Assembly: GCA_036824005.1 (NCBI GenBank) | Contig: DAITBA010000023.1 | Span: forward strand, 1-50,320 | DNA length: 50,320 nt | Direction of reading: 5' to 3' | DNA from: DAITBA01 sp036824005 | GTDB lineage: Bacteria > Pseudomonadota > Gammaproteobacteria > Burkholderiales > Rhodocyclaceae | In this document: piece after piece, positions 8,378 through 15,546 of the stretch | Layout of the letters: the number at the start of each line of letters is the position of its first letter | How positions within the stretch are numbered: the stretch's first letter is position 1 | The notes under the pieces: generated by a model | What the model was told of the DNA's origin: nothing | What the model saw: the letters and a program-made list of their open reading frames with translations, nothing else | The model's database searches: none | Program-made: the position numbers and the translations under genes

Positions 8378-9802
8378 TCAGACGCTCCATTCGTGCACAG
8401 GCATGCCGCTGCGCTGGTGCTCGAGATAGTCGGCGGTGAGGCGGCACGGATCGCGGCCGTATTTCGCCATGTGCGCGCGCTGCCAGGCGCTGCCGTTTTG
8501 CCCCAGGCGGATGCGGGCGGCGAGCAGGTCGAGGCAGCGTTCGCTGTCCGCCGGGTCCACTTCGAGGCGCATGAGGCCCTCCCGGGCCATGGGCAGCAAG
8601 TGGTCGAGCAGCAGTTGTCGGGTTTCCACTTCCCGCCCGTCGAGCCACGTCAGCCGCGCGCTCAGGCCGTCGCGAGCGGCGCGATAGAAGTTTTCCCGCG
8701 CCACCGGAAAGGGCAAGTGGTTCTCCGGTGCCGGTCGCAGGCCGGCGAGCACTCGTACAGCACCGTAGTACAGCGCGGCGTTGGCGATCATGTCGGCGAT
8801 AGTCGGGCCTGCGGGCATGACGCGGTGCTCGATGCGCAGGTGCGGGCGGGCGTCGTCGCCGATGCCGATCAACAATCGGTTCCAGCGCCAGATGGTGCCG
8901 TTGTGCAGGCGCAGGTGCGCGAACTCCTCTTCGGCGCCGGCAAACAGGATGGGCAACAGCACGGGGAAGTTGCTCTGGTTTTCCTCGAACACCTCCAAAG
9001 CCGATGCACTCAGGTACCCCGAGCCGAAGGTGACGCGTCGCGACTGCGGATGGGCGTCGTCGCCGGTGTCCACGGCCTGCTCGAAGAGCGGCACGCGCGT
9101 TTCGTCCCATAGATCGGCGGCGAACAGGAAGGGCGAGTTTGCCGAGACGGCGACCATCGGCGCAGACAGGATGAGAGAGGCATTGTAGAAGCGCGCCGCC
9201 TCCTCGGGTGCGACCTGAAGGTGCAGCTGAAAGGATGTCGTCGCCGCCTCGAGCATGACGTCCACATGGGTGAGCGACAGGTGCTCGCGGCCGCGAATGT
9301 CCAGTTGGATGGGGCGTCCGCCGCGCAGCCGGAGGATCTGTTCGTTGAGTGCGAAGTAGCGGTTGAGCGGCGAGATGTTGGCGAGGCTCAGATCCTGCTC
9401 GCGCACCGTCGGCAAGATCCCGATCAGTACCAGGGTGCTTTCCTGCTCATGGGCGACGTCGAGGCAATGCTGCCAGGTCGCACGCAGTTCCCGCTCCAGG
9501 GCGGCGAGCACGTCGCTGCGCAGCGGCCGCGGCGTGCCGTTGAGTTCGACATTGAAGCGCGAGAGCTCCGGCACGACCAGCGGGCTGGACAGCCGGGCAA
9601 GATAGGACTCGTTGCTGGGCGAGGGGAAGTAGTTGCGGTCGAGCAGCCAGGCCTCCAGCTCAAAGCCGGCGGTGTATCCGGAGCGGGCGAACTCGCCCTC
9701 GCGGAGCTGTCGGGCGAGCAGGCCCGTCTCCGCCGCAAGTCGGGCGGTGAAGCGGGAGAAATCGTCGGCGGTGAAGCGGCGCGCTGCAATGTCCTGGCCC
9801 AT
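8378..9802 (-). CDS. GCS2-family glutamate-cysteine ligase
   Basis: A 474-residue carboxylate-amine ligase of the GCS2/YbdK-type family, which forms gamma-glutamylcysteine or related gamma-glutamyl products from ATP and glutamate. The family start is TAGFELEAWLLD, with metal-binding glutamates; RFNVELNGTPRPL, LSLTHVDVMLEAATTSFQLHLQV and LRIEHRVMPAGPT also match. The start at ATG 9802 has GGGAG about 7 nt upstream; a TTG five codons earlier is in frame but less likely. It is longer than E. coli YbdK (about 370 residues) and closer to proteobacterial GCS2 proteins of 450-480 residues. The true product cannot be told from sequence. Confidence 0.83.
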   Translation of the reverse strand: MGQDIAARRFTADDFSRFTARLAAETGLLARQLREGEFARSGYTAGFELEAWLLDRNYFPSPSNESYLARLSSPLVVPELSRFNVELNGTPRPLRSDVLAALERELRATWQHCLDVAHEQESTLVLIGILPTVREQDLSLANISPLNRYFALNEQILRLRGGRPIQLDIRGREHLSLTHVDVMLEAATTSFQLHLQVAPEEAARFYNASLILSAPMVAVSANSPFLFAADLWDETRVPLFEQAVDTGDDAHPQSRRVTFGSGYLSASALEVFEENQSNFPVLLPILFAGAEEEFAHLRLHNGTIWRWNRLLIGIGDDARPHLRIEHRVMPAGPTIADMIANAALYYGAVRVLAGLRPAPENHLPFPVARENFYRAARDGLSARLTWLDGREVETRQLLLDHLLPMAREGLMRLEVDPADSERCLDLLAARIRLGQNGSAWQRAHMAKYGRDPCRLTADYLEHQRSGMPVHEWSV

Positions 9803-9916
9803 ATCGACTCCCGCCAATAGTGCAACGGGCCCAAGGCTAGCCCAACCTGGGCTGTGGTTTCAAGGCCGGGGGCGGTGGTGCCCGTCCGTCATGTGGCAAA
9901 ACGCTGACACTGGGGC

Positions 9917-9934
9917 GGAAATTTTGCAATTTCC
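9917..9934. promoter_or_regulatory. inverted repeat between divergent genes
   Basis: A perfect 7-bp inverted repeat, GGAAATT then TTGC then AATTTCC, lies between the GCS2 gene and the SWIB gene, just upstream of the putative SWIB promoter. It is AT-rich in a GC-rich setting, as operators often are. This is a pattern only; no regulator is assigned. Confidence 0.3.
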
Positions 9935-9946
9935 CTCGGTAAACGA

Positions 9947-9975
9947 TTGACAGACGGCGCGAGTGTGCGCATGCT
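9947..9975 (+). promoter_or_regulatory. candidate sigma70-type promoter for the SWIB gene
   Basis: A perfect TTGACA (9947-9952) is followed after 17 bp by CATGCT (9970-9975), which matches the -10 consensus only partly. The position, about 75 bp before the SWIB start codon, is sensible. The call rests mainly on the -35 box. Confidence 0.35.
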
Positions 9976-10050
9976 TTCGTCACCTCGCCAGCATATGGCG
10001 GGCCATGCCGAAATGCTTGGGCTGATTTTCGACTCACAGGAGAAATGAAC

Positions 10051-10500
10051 ATGGCGACAACCACCAAGAAGGCCACCGCGAAGAAACCCGCTGCCAAGAA
10101 GCCGGCTGCTGCCAAGAAGCCGGCTGCCAAGAAACCCGCAGCTCCCGCGAAGAAGGCCGCGCCGGCGAAAAAGCCTGCTGCGGCCAAGAAACCTGCTGCC
10201 AAGAAGCCGGCCGCCAAGAAGCCGGCGGCCAAGAAGCCGGCGGCCAAGCGCAAGCCCAGCGCCGCATTCATGAAACCGCTGACCCCGAGCGCGGTGCTAG
10301 CGGCAGTGGTCGGTGCCATGCCGCTGCCGCGCACCGAGGTCGTCAAGAAGGTCTGGGACTACATCAAGAAGAACAAGCTCCAGGATGCGATCAACAAGCG
10401 CATGATCAACGCCGACGAGAAGCTCAAGGCGCTGTTCGGCGGTAAGGCGCAAGCCTCGATGTTCGAGCTGACCAAGTTCGTCAGCGGTCACCTCAAGTAA
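10051..10500 (+). CDS. SWIB-domain protein with histone H1-like lysine-rich tail
   Basis: A 149-residue, very basic protein. Residues 4-70 are tandem AAKKPAAKK-type repeats like the tail of histone H1 or of bacterial H1-like proteins. The C-terminal 80 residues form a SWIB/MDM2 domain: FMKPLTPSAVLAAVVG, LPRTEVVKKVWDYIKKNKLQD, then FELTKFVSGHL. The combination points to a nucleoid-associated protein; that role is inferred. SWIB is mostly eukaryotic (chromatin remodelling) but is known in Chlamydia and some proteobacteria. I chose ATG 10051 over 10045 because AGGAG is 8 nt away from the former and only 2 nt from the latter. Confidence 0.92.
   Translation: MATTTKKATAKKPAAKKPAAAKKPAAKKPAAPAKKAAPAKKPAAAKKPAAKKPAAKKPAAKKPAAKRKPSAAFMKPLTPSAVLAAVVGAMPLPRTEVVKKVWDYIKKNKLQDAINKRMINADEKLKALFGGKAQASMFELTKFVSGHLK
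10070..10253 (+). repeat. tandem repeats coding for the Ala-Lys-Lys-Pro tail
   Basis: The DNA repeats GCCAAGAAGCC-type units (12-15 bp, encoding Ala-Lys-Lys-Pro-Ala) about a dozen times. Near-identical neighbouring units around 10195-10245 suggest expansion by slippage, so the tail length probably varies between strains. Confidence 0.8.
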
Positions 10501-10826
10501 GCTCTTTGGTTGTCGCCGCCGCGATCCGTCGCGGTGGTTGGCAACCGGCCGGAGAAGCGCGGGGCTCCCCCGCGCCTCCGCCGGCTCTCCTTCGCTCTTC
10601 CCGTTTCGTCGCCCTGCGCCGTACCGCACCGTCCGCACTTGCCCCCCACGCCCTGCCCACCAGTCGCTGCCCGCCGGCGAGACATATCGTCGACGAGGCA
10701 TGAGGATCGATAACGCCTGTGCGTGCAGATCGCCGCATACCGCAGCGGCCAGCCGGTCCAGGACACGGGCGAGGACCGGAGCTGCCTGGCGGTAGAATGA
10801 CACAGCGCAACCGCTCCCGGACAGAG
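10501..10826. other. gene-free stretch between SWIB and MBL genes
   Basis: No credible gene is seen; the short open frames here are low-complexity. The stretch holds the strong hairpin at 10545-10584 and presumably the promoter of the MBL hydrolase gene, but I see no convincing -35/-10 pair. Confidence 0.6.
10545..10584 (+). terminator. GC-rich hairpin after the SWIB gene
   Basis: GCGCGGGG (10557-10564) pairs with CCCCGCGC (10568-10575) around a 3-nt loop, and outer arms CGGAG/CTCCG extend the stem. The following sequence is pyrimidine-rich (CTCTCC, CTCTTCCC) without a true T run. The position 45 bp after the stop codon suits a terminator. Confidence 0.55.
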
Positions 10827-11771
10827 ATGGCAGACATCACCCGCTACGACCATGGCATTTTCGCCATAGATTCCCACTTCCTGCGCCCGCGGCTGGATGC
10901 CATCCATGTCATTGTGGAGGCCGGTCGCGCCGCGATCGTCGACACCGCCACGAATGCCTCCGTGCCCGTGGTGTTGGAGGCCTTGACGGCGTTGGGACTG
11001 GCTGCCGAGCAGGTGGACTACGTCATCCTGACCCACATCCACCTCGATCACGCCGGTGGTGCTGGCGAATTGATGGCGCGGCTGCCAAACGCCCGGCTTG
11101 CGGTGCATCCTCGCGGCGCCCGCCACATGGCCGACCCGACGCGGCTGATCGAAGGCACCATCGCGGTCTACGGCGAGGCCGCGACCTCCCGCATGTACGG
11201 CGACATCCTGCCGGTGCCCGGCGCGCGCATCGTCGAAGCGGGCGAGGGAACAACGCTCAGCCTGGGCGGGCGGGAGCTGCTGTTCCTCGATACGCCGGGC
11301 CATGCCCGGCACCACGTGTGCATCGTGGATCGCGGCTCGGGCCACATCTTTGCCGGCGATACGTTCGGTATGTCCTACCGGGAACTGGACTGCGACGGGC
11401 GGCAGTTCGTCTTCCCGACCACGACGCCCGTGCAGTTCGAACCGGCGCTATTGCACCGCTCGGTCGAGCGTTTGGTAAGTTTTGCCCCCGAGGCGATCTA
11501 TGTTACCCACTACGGCCAGGTGCGCGACGTGCCGCGCCTGGCTGCCGACTTGCATCGGCTGATCGATCTGCATGCCGAACTCGCCCAGCGCCTGCGGGAA
11601 GCCGGCGCGGCGCGGCCGCAACGGCTTCGGGAGGGTGTTCGGGCTATCGTGTTGGCCGAGGCGCGGCGCCAGTCGTGGCCGCTGGGCGAGGCGGAGCTCC
11701 TGGCGGTTTTCGCCACCGACGTCGAACTCAACGCCCAGGGGCTGGACGCGTGGCTCGAGACGCTGCGCTGA
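10827..11771 (+). CDS. MBL-fold metallo-hydrolase
   Basis: A 314-residue metallo-beta-lactamase-fold hydrolase. The dinuclear metal site is complete: THIHLDHAGG gives His70, His72, Asp74 and His75; DTPGHARHH, FAGDTFG and THYGQ give the later His and Asp ligands. Such proteins hydrolyse thioesters, lactones, phosphodiesters or sulfur substrates; sequence alone does not choose. No signal peptide is visible, so it should be cytoplasmic. I place the start at ATG 10827 (MADITRYDHGIFAID) because this fits the family; ATG 10797 is an alternative and neither has a strong ribosome binding site. It converges with the methyltransferase gene. Confidence 0.85.
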   Translation: MADITRYDHGIFAIDSHFLRPRLDAIHVIVEAGRAAIVDTATNASVPVVLEALTALGLAAEQVDYVILTHIHLDHAGGAGELMARLPNARLAVHPRGARHMADPTRLIEGTIAVYGEAATSRMYGDILPVPGARIVEAGEGTTLSLGGRELLFLDTPGHARHHVCIVDRGSGHIFAGDTFGMSYRELDCDGRQFVFPTTTPVQFEPALLHRSVERLVSFAPEAIYVTHYGQVRDVPRLAADLHRLIDLHAELAQRLREAGAARPQRLREGVRAIVLAEARRQSWPLGEAELLAVFATDVELNAQGLDAWLETLR

Positions 11772-11785
11772 GCTGCCGTCTCCCG

Positions 11786-12670
11786 TCAGGGTACGAGCTG
11801 CTGTAGCAGATAGCGCTTGTCGCGTGTGGCCACGGCCGGATCCAGCGCATCGGTTCGCAGCCTCCCGCGCGCCTTGGCGACGGCATCCTGAAGCAGATAC
11901 TCGAGGGCCGGATGCTTGCGGAAGTAGCGCGCCAGACCGAACTCCAGCAGCGGCACGCCCACCTTGGTCGCCAGGACATTGGCAAAGGCCAGCGTCGGCA
12001 GCGTGTTGAGCGAAATATCGACTTCCTCGGTGACGCGGAATCCGTGGTGCGCGATTGCCTCCTGATAGGCGGACAGCAGGTGGCCGGAGCGGTTGTAGGT
12101 CTTCTCGTGCAGGCGAAAGTAGTCCACGCTGATCCATCTGCCATCCGGCTTCAGGACCTCGCGCATATTGCGCAGTCCCGCGTCCAGGGGAACGTTGTGG
12201 AACGACTCCGTGCTCGTTACCAGGTCGAAGGCGTGGCGGTACGGCGCGAGGTCGCACTGCTCGAAGGTGCCGACGATTACCGGGATGTCGGGATTGCGCC
12301 GGCGGATGTAATCGGCATGGGCAGCGCTGGGCGTGAGCCCCGTGCAATCCAGACCGCGGTCGCGCATCTGGCGCAGCAAACCGCCCAGCCCGCAGCCGAC
12401 GTCGAGCACCCGTAGTCCTGGCGTGATGCGATCGAGTACCAGATCTGCATAGGCCTGCATCGCCTGCTTTACGTCGCGGATGCTGATCGCTTCGGGATCC
12501 TCGGGGATCTGGCGGAAATAGCCGGCATGCAGGAAGTCGCTACCTAGCATATCGTGGTAAAGCTGCAGTTCGGTCTCGACGCCGACATCGTGTCGCCGCA
12601 GCTTCGCCGCGCGCACGTGCCGCATCATGGCAAACGGGTTCAGGGCGCGCAGCAAGATGGATCCGATCAT
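11786..12670 (-). CDS. class I SAM-dependent methyltransferase
   Basis: A 294-residue methyltransferase with motif I LRVLDVGCGLGGLLRQM (residues 87-103), an acidic loop after beta-2, and a motif near LVTSTESFHNVP. The segment MLGSDFLHAGYF upstream of motif I resembles the substrate-binding lead-in of the cyclopropane-synthase/UbiE-like group, so a lipid, quinone or small-molecule substrate is plausible but unproven. A weak GGAAG lies upstream of ATG 12670. The C-terminal 100 residues (VTEEVDISLNTLPTLAFAN onward) are a helical extension that I do not recognise. Confidence 0.83.
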   Translation of the reverse strand: MIGSILLRALNPFAMMRHVRAAKLRRHDVGVETELQLYHDMLGSDFLHAGYFRQIPEDPEAISIRDVKQAMQAYADLVLDRITPGLRVLDVGCGLGGLLRQMRDRGLDCTGLTPSAAHADYIRRRNPDIPVIVGTFEQCDLAPYRHAFDLVTSTESFHNVPLDAGLRNMREVLKPDGRWISVDYFRLHEKTYNRSGHLLSAYQEAIAHHGFRVTEEVDISLNTLPTLAFANVLATKVGVPLLEFGLARYFRKHPALEYLLQDAVAKARGRLRTDALDPAVATRDKRYLLQQLVP

Positions 12671-12833
12671 GGTCTTCCGTCCGTCTGGGAAATGATGGCC
12701 GCACGTGCAACCTGCGCGACCTTGGCGGGCGAGGATGTTACAGGAAATCGGCAATTAGCAGGCAACATGCTCCGGACATGCACCGCGGGCCGATGCCGGC
12801 AGCAGGCGGGGGGCTTAAGGGATGAGGTACCTC

Positions 12834-13886
12834 CTACAGTGCCAGTGCGGGCTCGGTCGCAGCGAAGAGCGCCTCGATGTTGCGTTCCGCGGCACACGGA
12901 TCGCTGCGGTACAGCGCGATCAGGTGCGATGCCACTGCCACCCAATGTGCTTGTCCTTCTTTCGCCGTCTCCTGCAAGGATGTCGTATCGCCGGTATCGC
13001 GCCAGTAACGATAGGCGGTCATCAGCTTAGGGAAGAGGGTGCGTCGCATGCCCTCGAAATTGGCGAAGTAGAAGTGCAGTGAGCTGGCGGCGCCGCGCTC
13101 CAGCAGCGCGGGCAGGGTGGACAGACAGTCGGCCACGTTGTCGCGCACGGCACGGGCGAGCACTTCGCTACGCCGGCCTGAGAATGATGAGAGCATCTGC
13201 TGCCAGTCGTCGCCGAGCAGGCGTCCCGCCAGGCCTTCCCCGATCTCGTGCAGGATCGCGCTTTCCCCTTCGCCCTCAGTCATACGTGCGAGCGCGGCTT
13301 CGGGTCCGCCATCGAAGCCGTAGCCCAGCAAGGCGAGTTGAAGTGCGCCTTCGGCGCGGCGCACAGCCCACAACTCCACCTTCTCCCAGAGCCAGCGCCG
13401 CAGGGCGTCCTGGCGCAGGTAGATCGTGCCGTCCTGAAGTGCGGCGGGCACGGCGGTGAGATCGCGGGCGTACTCGCAGCCGCTCACCAGCACGTCGAAC
13501 TCGGCGCGTCGCTCGCTGCGCAGCAGCTGGCCGAGAAAGAAGTGGGGCTTGTGGAAGCGCCCATAGCCGCTGCCATAGACCAGTCCCTCCGGCACAAGGG
13601 TCCGGTTTATGTCATCGACGGCGAACGGATCGCAGCGCGCGTCACCTACGGGCAACGCTTCGTAGTCGTCGCTCTCGACGCGGTTCCACAGAGCCTCGCG
13701 TTCGCACAGCCAATTGGTCAGCTCCTCCTTGCGTGGTTGCCGGTGGTAGGGAATTTCGTGTTCCCAGCGATAGAACTCGCGCATTTCCAGGAGGTAAGTG
13801 CACATCGTCATCTCGCGCGCATGGCGCGCATCGGAGATGTGGCAATTCCTCTGGACGGCCTCGGTGAGCCGGTGCAGGTGGCGCAT
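12834..13886 (-). CDS. Sfum_1244-like conserved protein of unknown function
   Basis: About 350 residues, soluble, no signal peptide. VQRNCHISDARHAREMTMCTYLLEMREFYRWE near the N-terminus is the most distinctive block and brings to mind the uncharacterised Sfum_1244 family; I am moderately sure. The acidic middle and the repeated WEK/RRWLWEKVELWAVRRAEGA segments look helical. No catalytic motif is evident. The start is uncertain: ATG 13886 fits the family's usual N-terminus, while TTG 13919 (GAGG 7 nt upstream) and GTG 13946 are also in frame. It is the last gene of an apparent operon with the 74-residue protein and the S24 protein, which may give it a stress-linked role. Confidence 0.78.
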   Translation of the reverse strand: MRHLHRLTEAVQRNCHISDARHAREMTMCTYLLEMREFYRWEHEIPYHRQPRKEELTNWLCEREALWNRVESDDYEALPVGDARCDPFAVDDINRTLVPEGLVYGSGYGRFHKPHFFLGQLLRSERRAEFDVLVSGCEYARDLTAVPAALQDGTIYLRQDALRRWLWEKVELWAVRRAEGALQLALLGYGFDGGPEAALARMTEGEGESAILHEIGEGLAGRLLGDDWQQMLSSFSGRRSEVLARAVRDNVADCLSTLPALLERGAASSLHFYFANFEGMRRTLFPKLMTAYRYWRDTGDTTSLQETAKEGQAHWVAVASHLIALYRSDPCAAERNIEALFAATEPALAL

Positions 13887-13977
13887 GGTCTCGGTCGTAC
13901 TGGGCGTTACGGCAGCCAATTCTACGCCTCGACCTCCGGCTTGCACCGACTTCCGGCACGTATCCCGTGCCTCGTCG

Positions 13978-14202
13978 TCAGTCGTCCTCGGCGATCATGG
14001 GCGGCTGTTCGCGCACCTCACTGAGAAGATCCTCCGCATGCAATTCGCTGTCGGCGAACACGACCTTCACCTGGTAATCGGCTTGGGCCGTGATCTCCCG
14101 CCGCATGGCCTTCGCCTGCGACGAAGCGTCCTTGAACACCCGGAATTCGGCGATCTTCTCCAGCCTCCGGAAGGGGAAGATCTTGTAGACGTAGTATGGC
14201 AT
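13978..14202 (-). CDS. small conserved protein, 74 residues, unknown function
   Basis: MPYYVYKIFPFRRLEKIAEF opens a compact protein with a beta strand and then charged helices (SSQAKAMRREITAQ), ending in an acidic tail (MIAEDD). No signal peptide or metal motif is seen. GGAGG lies 5 nt before ATG 14202, and the gene is only 12 bp after the S24 stop codon and upstream of the Sfum_1244-like gene, so the three are very likely one transcript. I do not recognise the family. Confidence 0.75.
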   Translation of the reverse strand: MPYYVYKIFPFRRLEKIAEFRVFKDASSQAKAMRREITAQADYQVKVVFADSELHAEDLLSEVREQPPMIAEDD

Positions 14203-14214
14203 CTGAGCCTCCCG

Positions 14215-14574
14215 TCAATCGACGTAGGACTTGTGCGAGCGGCGCGATCCGGGATTCCGTTTCTGGATAACGACGCCCTTCACGGCATCGGGCCCGCCGA
14301 TCGCTGCGTCCGGGTAGCGGGTATTGAGGGGGTGCAGGAGCCAGCGGTCCCCGTCGCGGATCAACTGCCGCAGAATGTATTCGTCATTGTGCCAGGCGAG
14401 CACGAAAGAGCCGCTCCGGGCCAGCCCTTCCGGTTCGATGACGACGATGTCGCCCTCGCGAAACTCCGGCAGCATGCTGTCGCCGAGTACCATGAGCGCG
14501 AAGGGCTCGGCGCTGGCGCAGTTTTCCAGGTTTACGTCGGACGCCGCCAGCGGAATGACTCTTCTTGCCGTCAT
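14215..14574 (-). CDS. S24 (LexA-like) peptidase-fold protein with altered catalytic lysine
   Basis: About 119 residues made almost entirely of the S24 fold: LMVLGDSMLPEFREGDIVVIEP gives the catalytic-type Ser33, and WHNDEYILRQLIRDGDRWLLHPLN is the second conserved block. In LexA and UmuD the general-base lysine lies in the TVKRL-like position of that block; here the aligned residue is Arg69 (ILRQL). No HTH domain is present, so this is not a full repressor. It may bind a LexA-like partner or have lost proteolysis. ATG 14574 is the best family fit; 14583, 14598 and 14619 are in-frame alternatives and none has a clear ribosome binding site. It heads the three-gene operon. Confidence 0.8.
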   Translation of the reverse strand: MTARRVIPLAASDVNLENCASAEPFALMVLGDSMLPEFREGDIVVIEPEGLARSGSFVLAWHNDEYILRQLIRDGDRWLLHPLNTRYPDAAIGGPDAVKGVVIQKRNPGSRRSHKSYVD

Positions 14575-14619
14575 GTCGGGCATCGATCTAGCGAGCATGC
14601 GACGTGACGCATGCAGCAA

Positions 14620-15546
14620 CCTACGGAGGACGTCAAAAGCCCGGGCGCGAGATCCGCGTGCGCGTTATGTCGCAGCCTGGTACTGCGCGTCCCGCTTTCC
14701 TTGGACTCCTTGAAGGGGACACTGCTCTCGGCGCAGCCCCTGCTGTGATGGCGAGCAACCCAAACGCATGGGAAGCACTGGCGCCACAACGCCGTCGCGT
14801 GATCAGCGAAGACGCGTTTGGAAGCTTCGAACCGGAGATGGTCGAGACGTGGCAAGGTATGCTCCCGAGAATGCGGCAATACCCGATACTCCCCGCCACC
14901 GAGGCGACCAAGGTGCAACGGGCCATGCGCGTACCGATAATCATCCGCTGTTGGTAGCGAGTGACGATAGCGCAGGTGCCTCGGCTACGGCCAATAGGTA
15001 TTTCTTTCGTCCCGATCGGGAAATCTTCTGGCTTGACCGGGGCGGCTCGTGAGCCACGGCCGTGCCGTCTGCTCAAAGATATGGGTGGCACACATAAGTC
15101 CAACGGATGTGGCAAGTTACAACCTTTGGATGATTCCGCGCCGCGGACTTCCGCGGCATATGGCCGTATACTCACTGCGTTAGGTTAAGGTGCCATTGGG
15201 TATCTACTCATGCCCATGACATGACATAGCATAGCGACCGTCGCCGCCTTGACCGCAGTTGCAGAACCCAAAACAATAAAGCTCCGGCACATCGCCAACG
15301 GCAACGAGCGTGCGCGTCCGCTGTCGTAGCCTTCCGGCCCGAGTCAATCCCATCCCGCGGAACTGATTGGAGCGCCCTGCGCACGGCGTTGGGCCGAGCC
15401 TTGCTCGTGCCGTACCGACGCGCTGTGCAGGGTTCATCAAGCCCGACCGCCCGGCGCGAGTCGTCGCCGGGCGAGCCAGGCGGGAACTCGATACGGCAAG
15501 CCAAAGACCATGTCATACTCAATCACCTACCCGGGAGCGTTTTGAC
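14620..15546. other. 927-bp stretch without a supported gene
   Basis: Open frames occur on both strands (for example 14604-14957 forward, 14633-15175 and 15204-15440 reverse), but none has recognisable domains or a good ribosome binding site. The part around 15190-15300 is less GC-rich than the flanks. A 6-bp inverted repeat CCGCGG-ACTT-CCGCGG lies at 15141-15156 and a TATACT at about 15167 could be a -10 box. It may be decayed sequence or the long leader of the secretion operon. Confidence 0.5.

Noticed and set aside
10070..10253. CRISPR-like repeated DNA
   Set aside because: The repeats are contiguous, 12-15 bp and in frame, coding for AAKKP units; there are no unique spacers.
14604..14957. 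117-residue plus-strand frame after the S24 gene
   Set aside because: No recognisable domain or good ribosome binding site, and frames of similar size lie on the opposite strand in the same place.
14633..15175. 180-residue minus-strand frame
   Set aside because: Composition is Arg/Ser/Pro-rich noise with no motif; it looks like an uninterrupted frame in GC-rich DNA.
15204..15440. 78-residue minus-strand frame with a cysteine-rich end (YCFGFCNCGQGGD)
   Set aside because: The cysteines look like a zinc or SEC-C motif at first glance, but the spacing does not fit and no start signal is seen.
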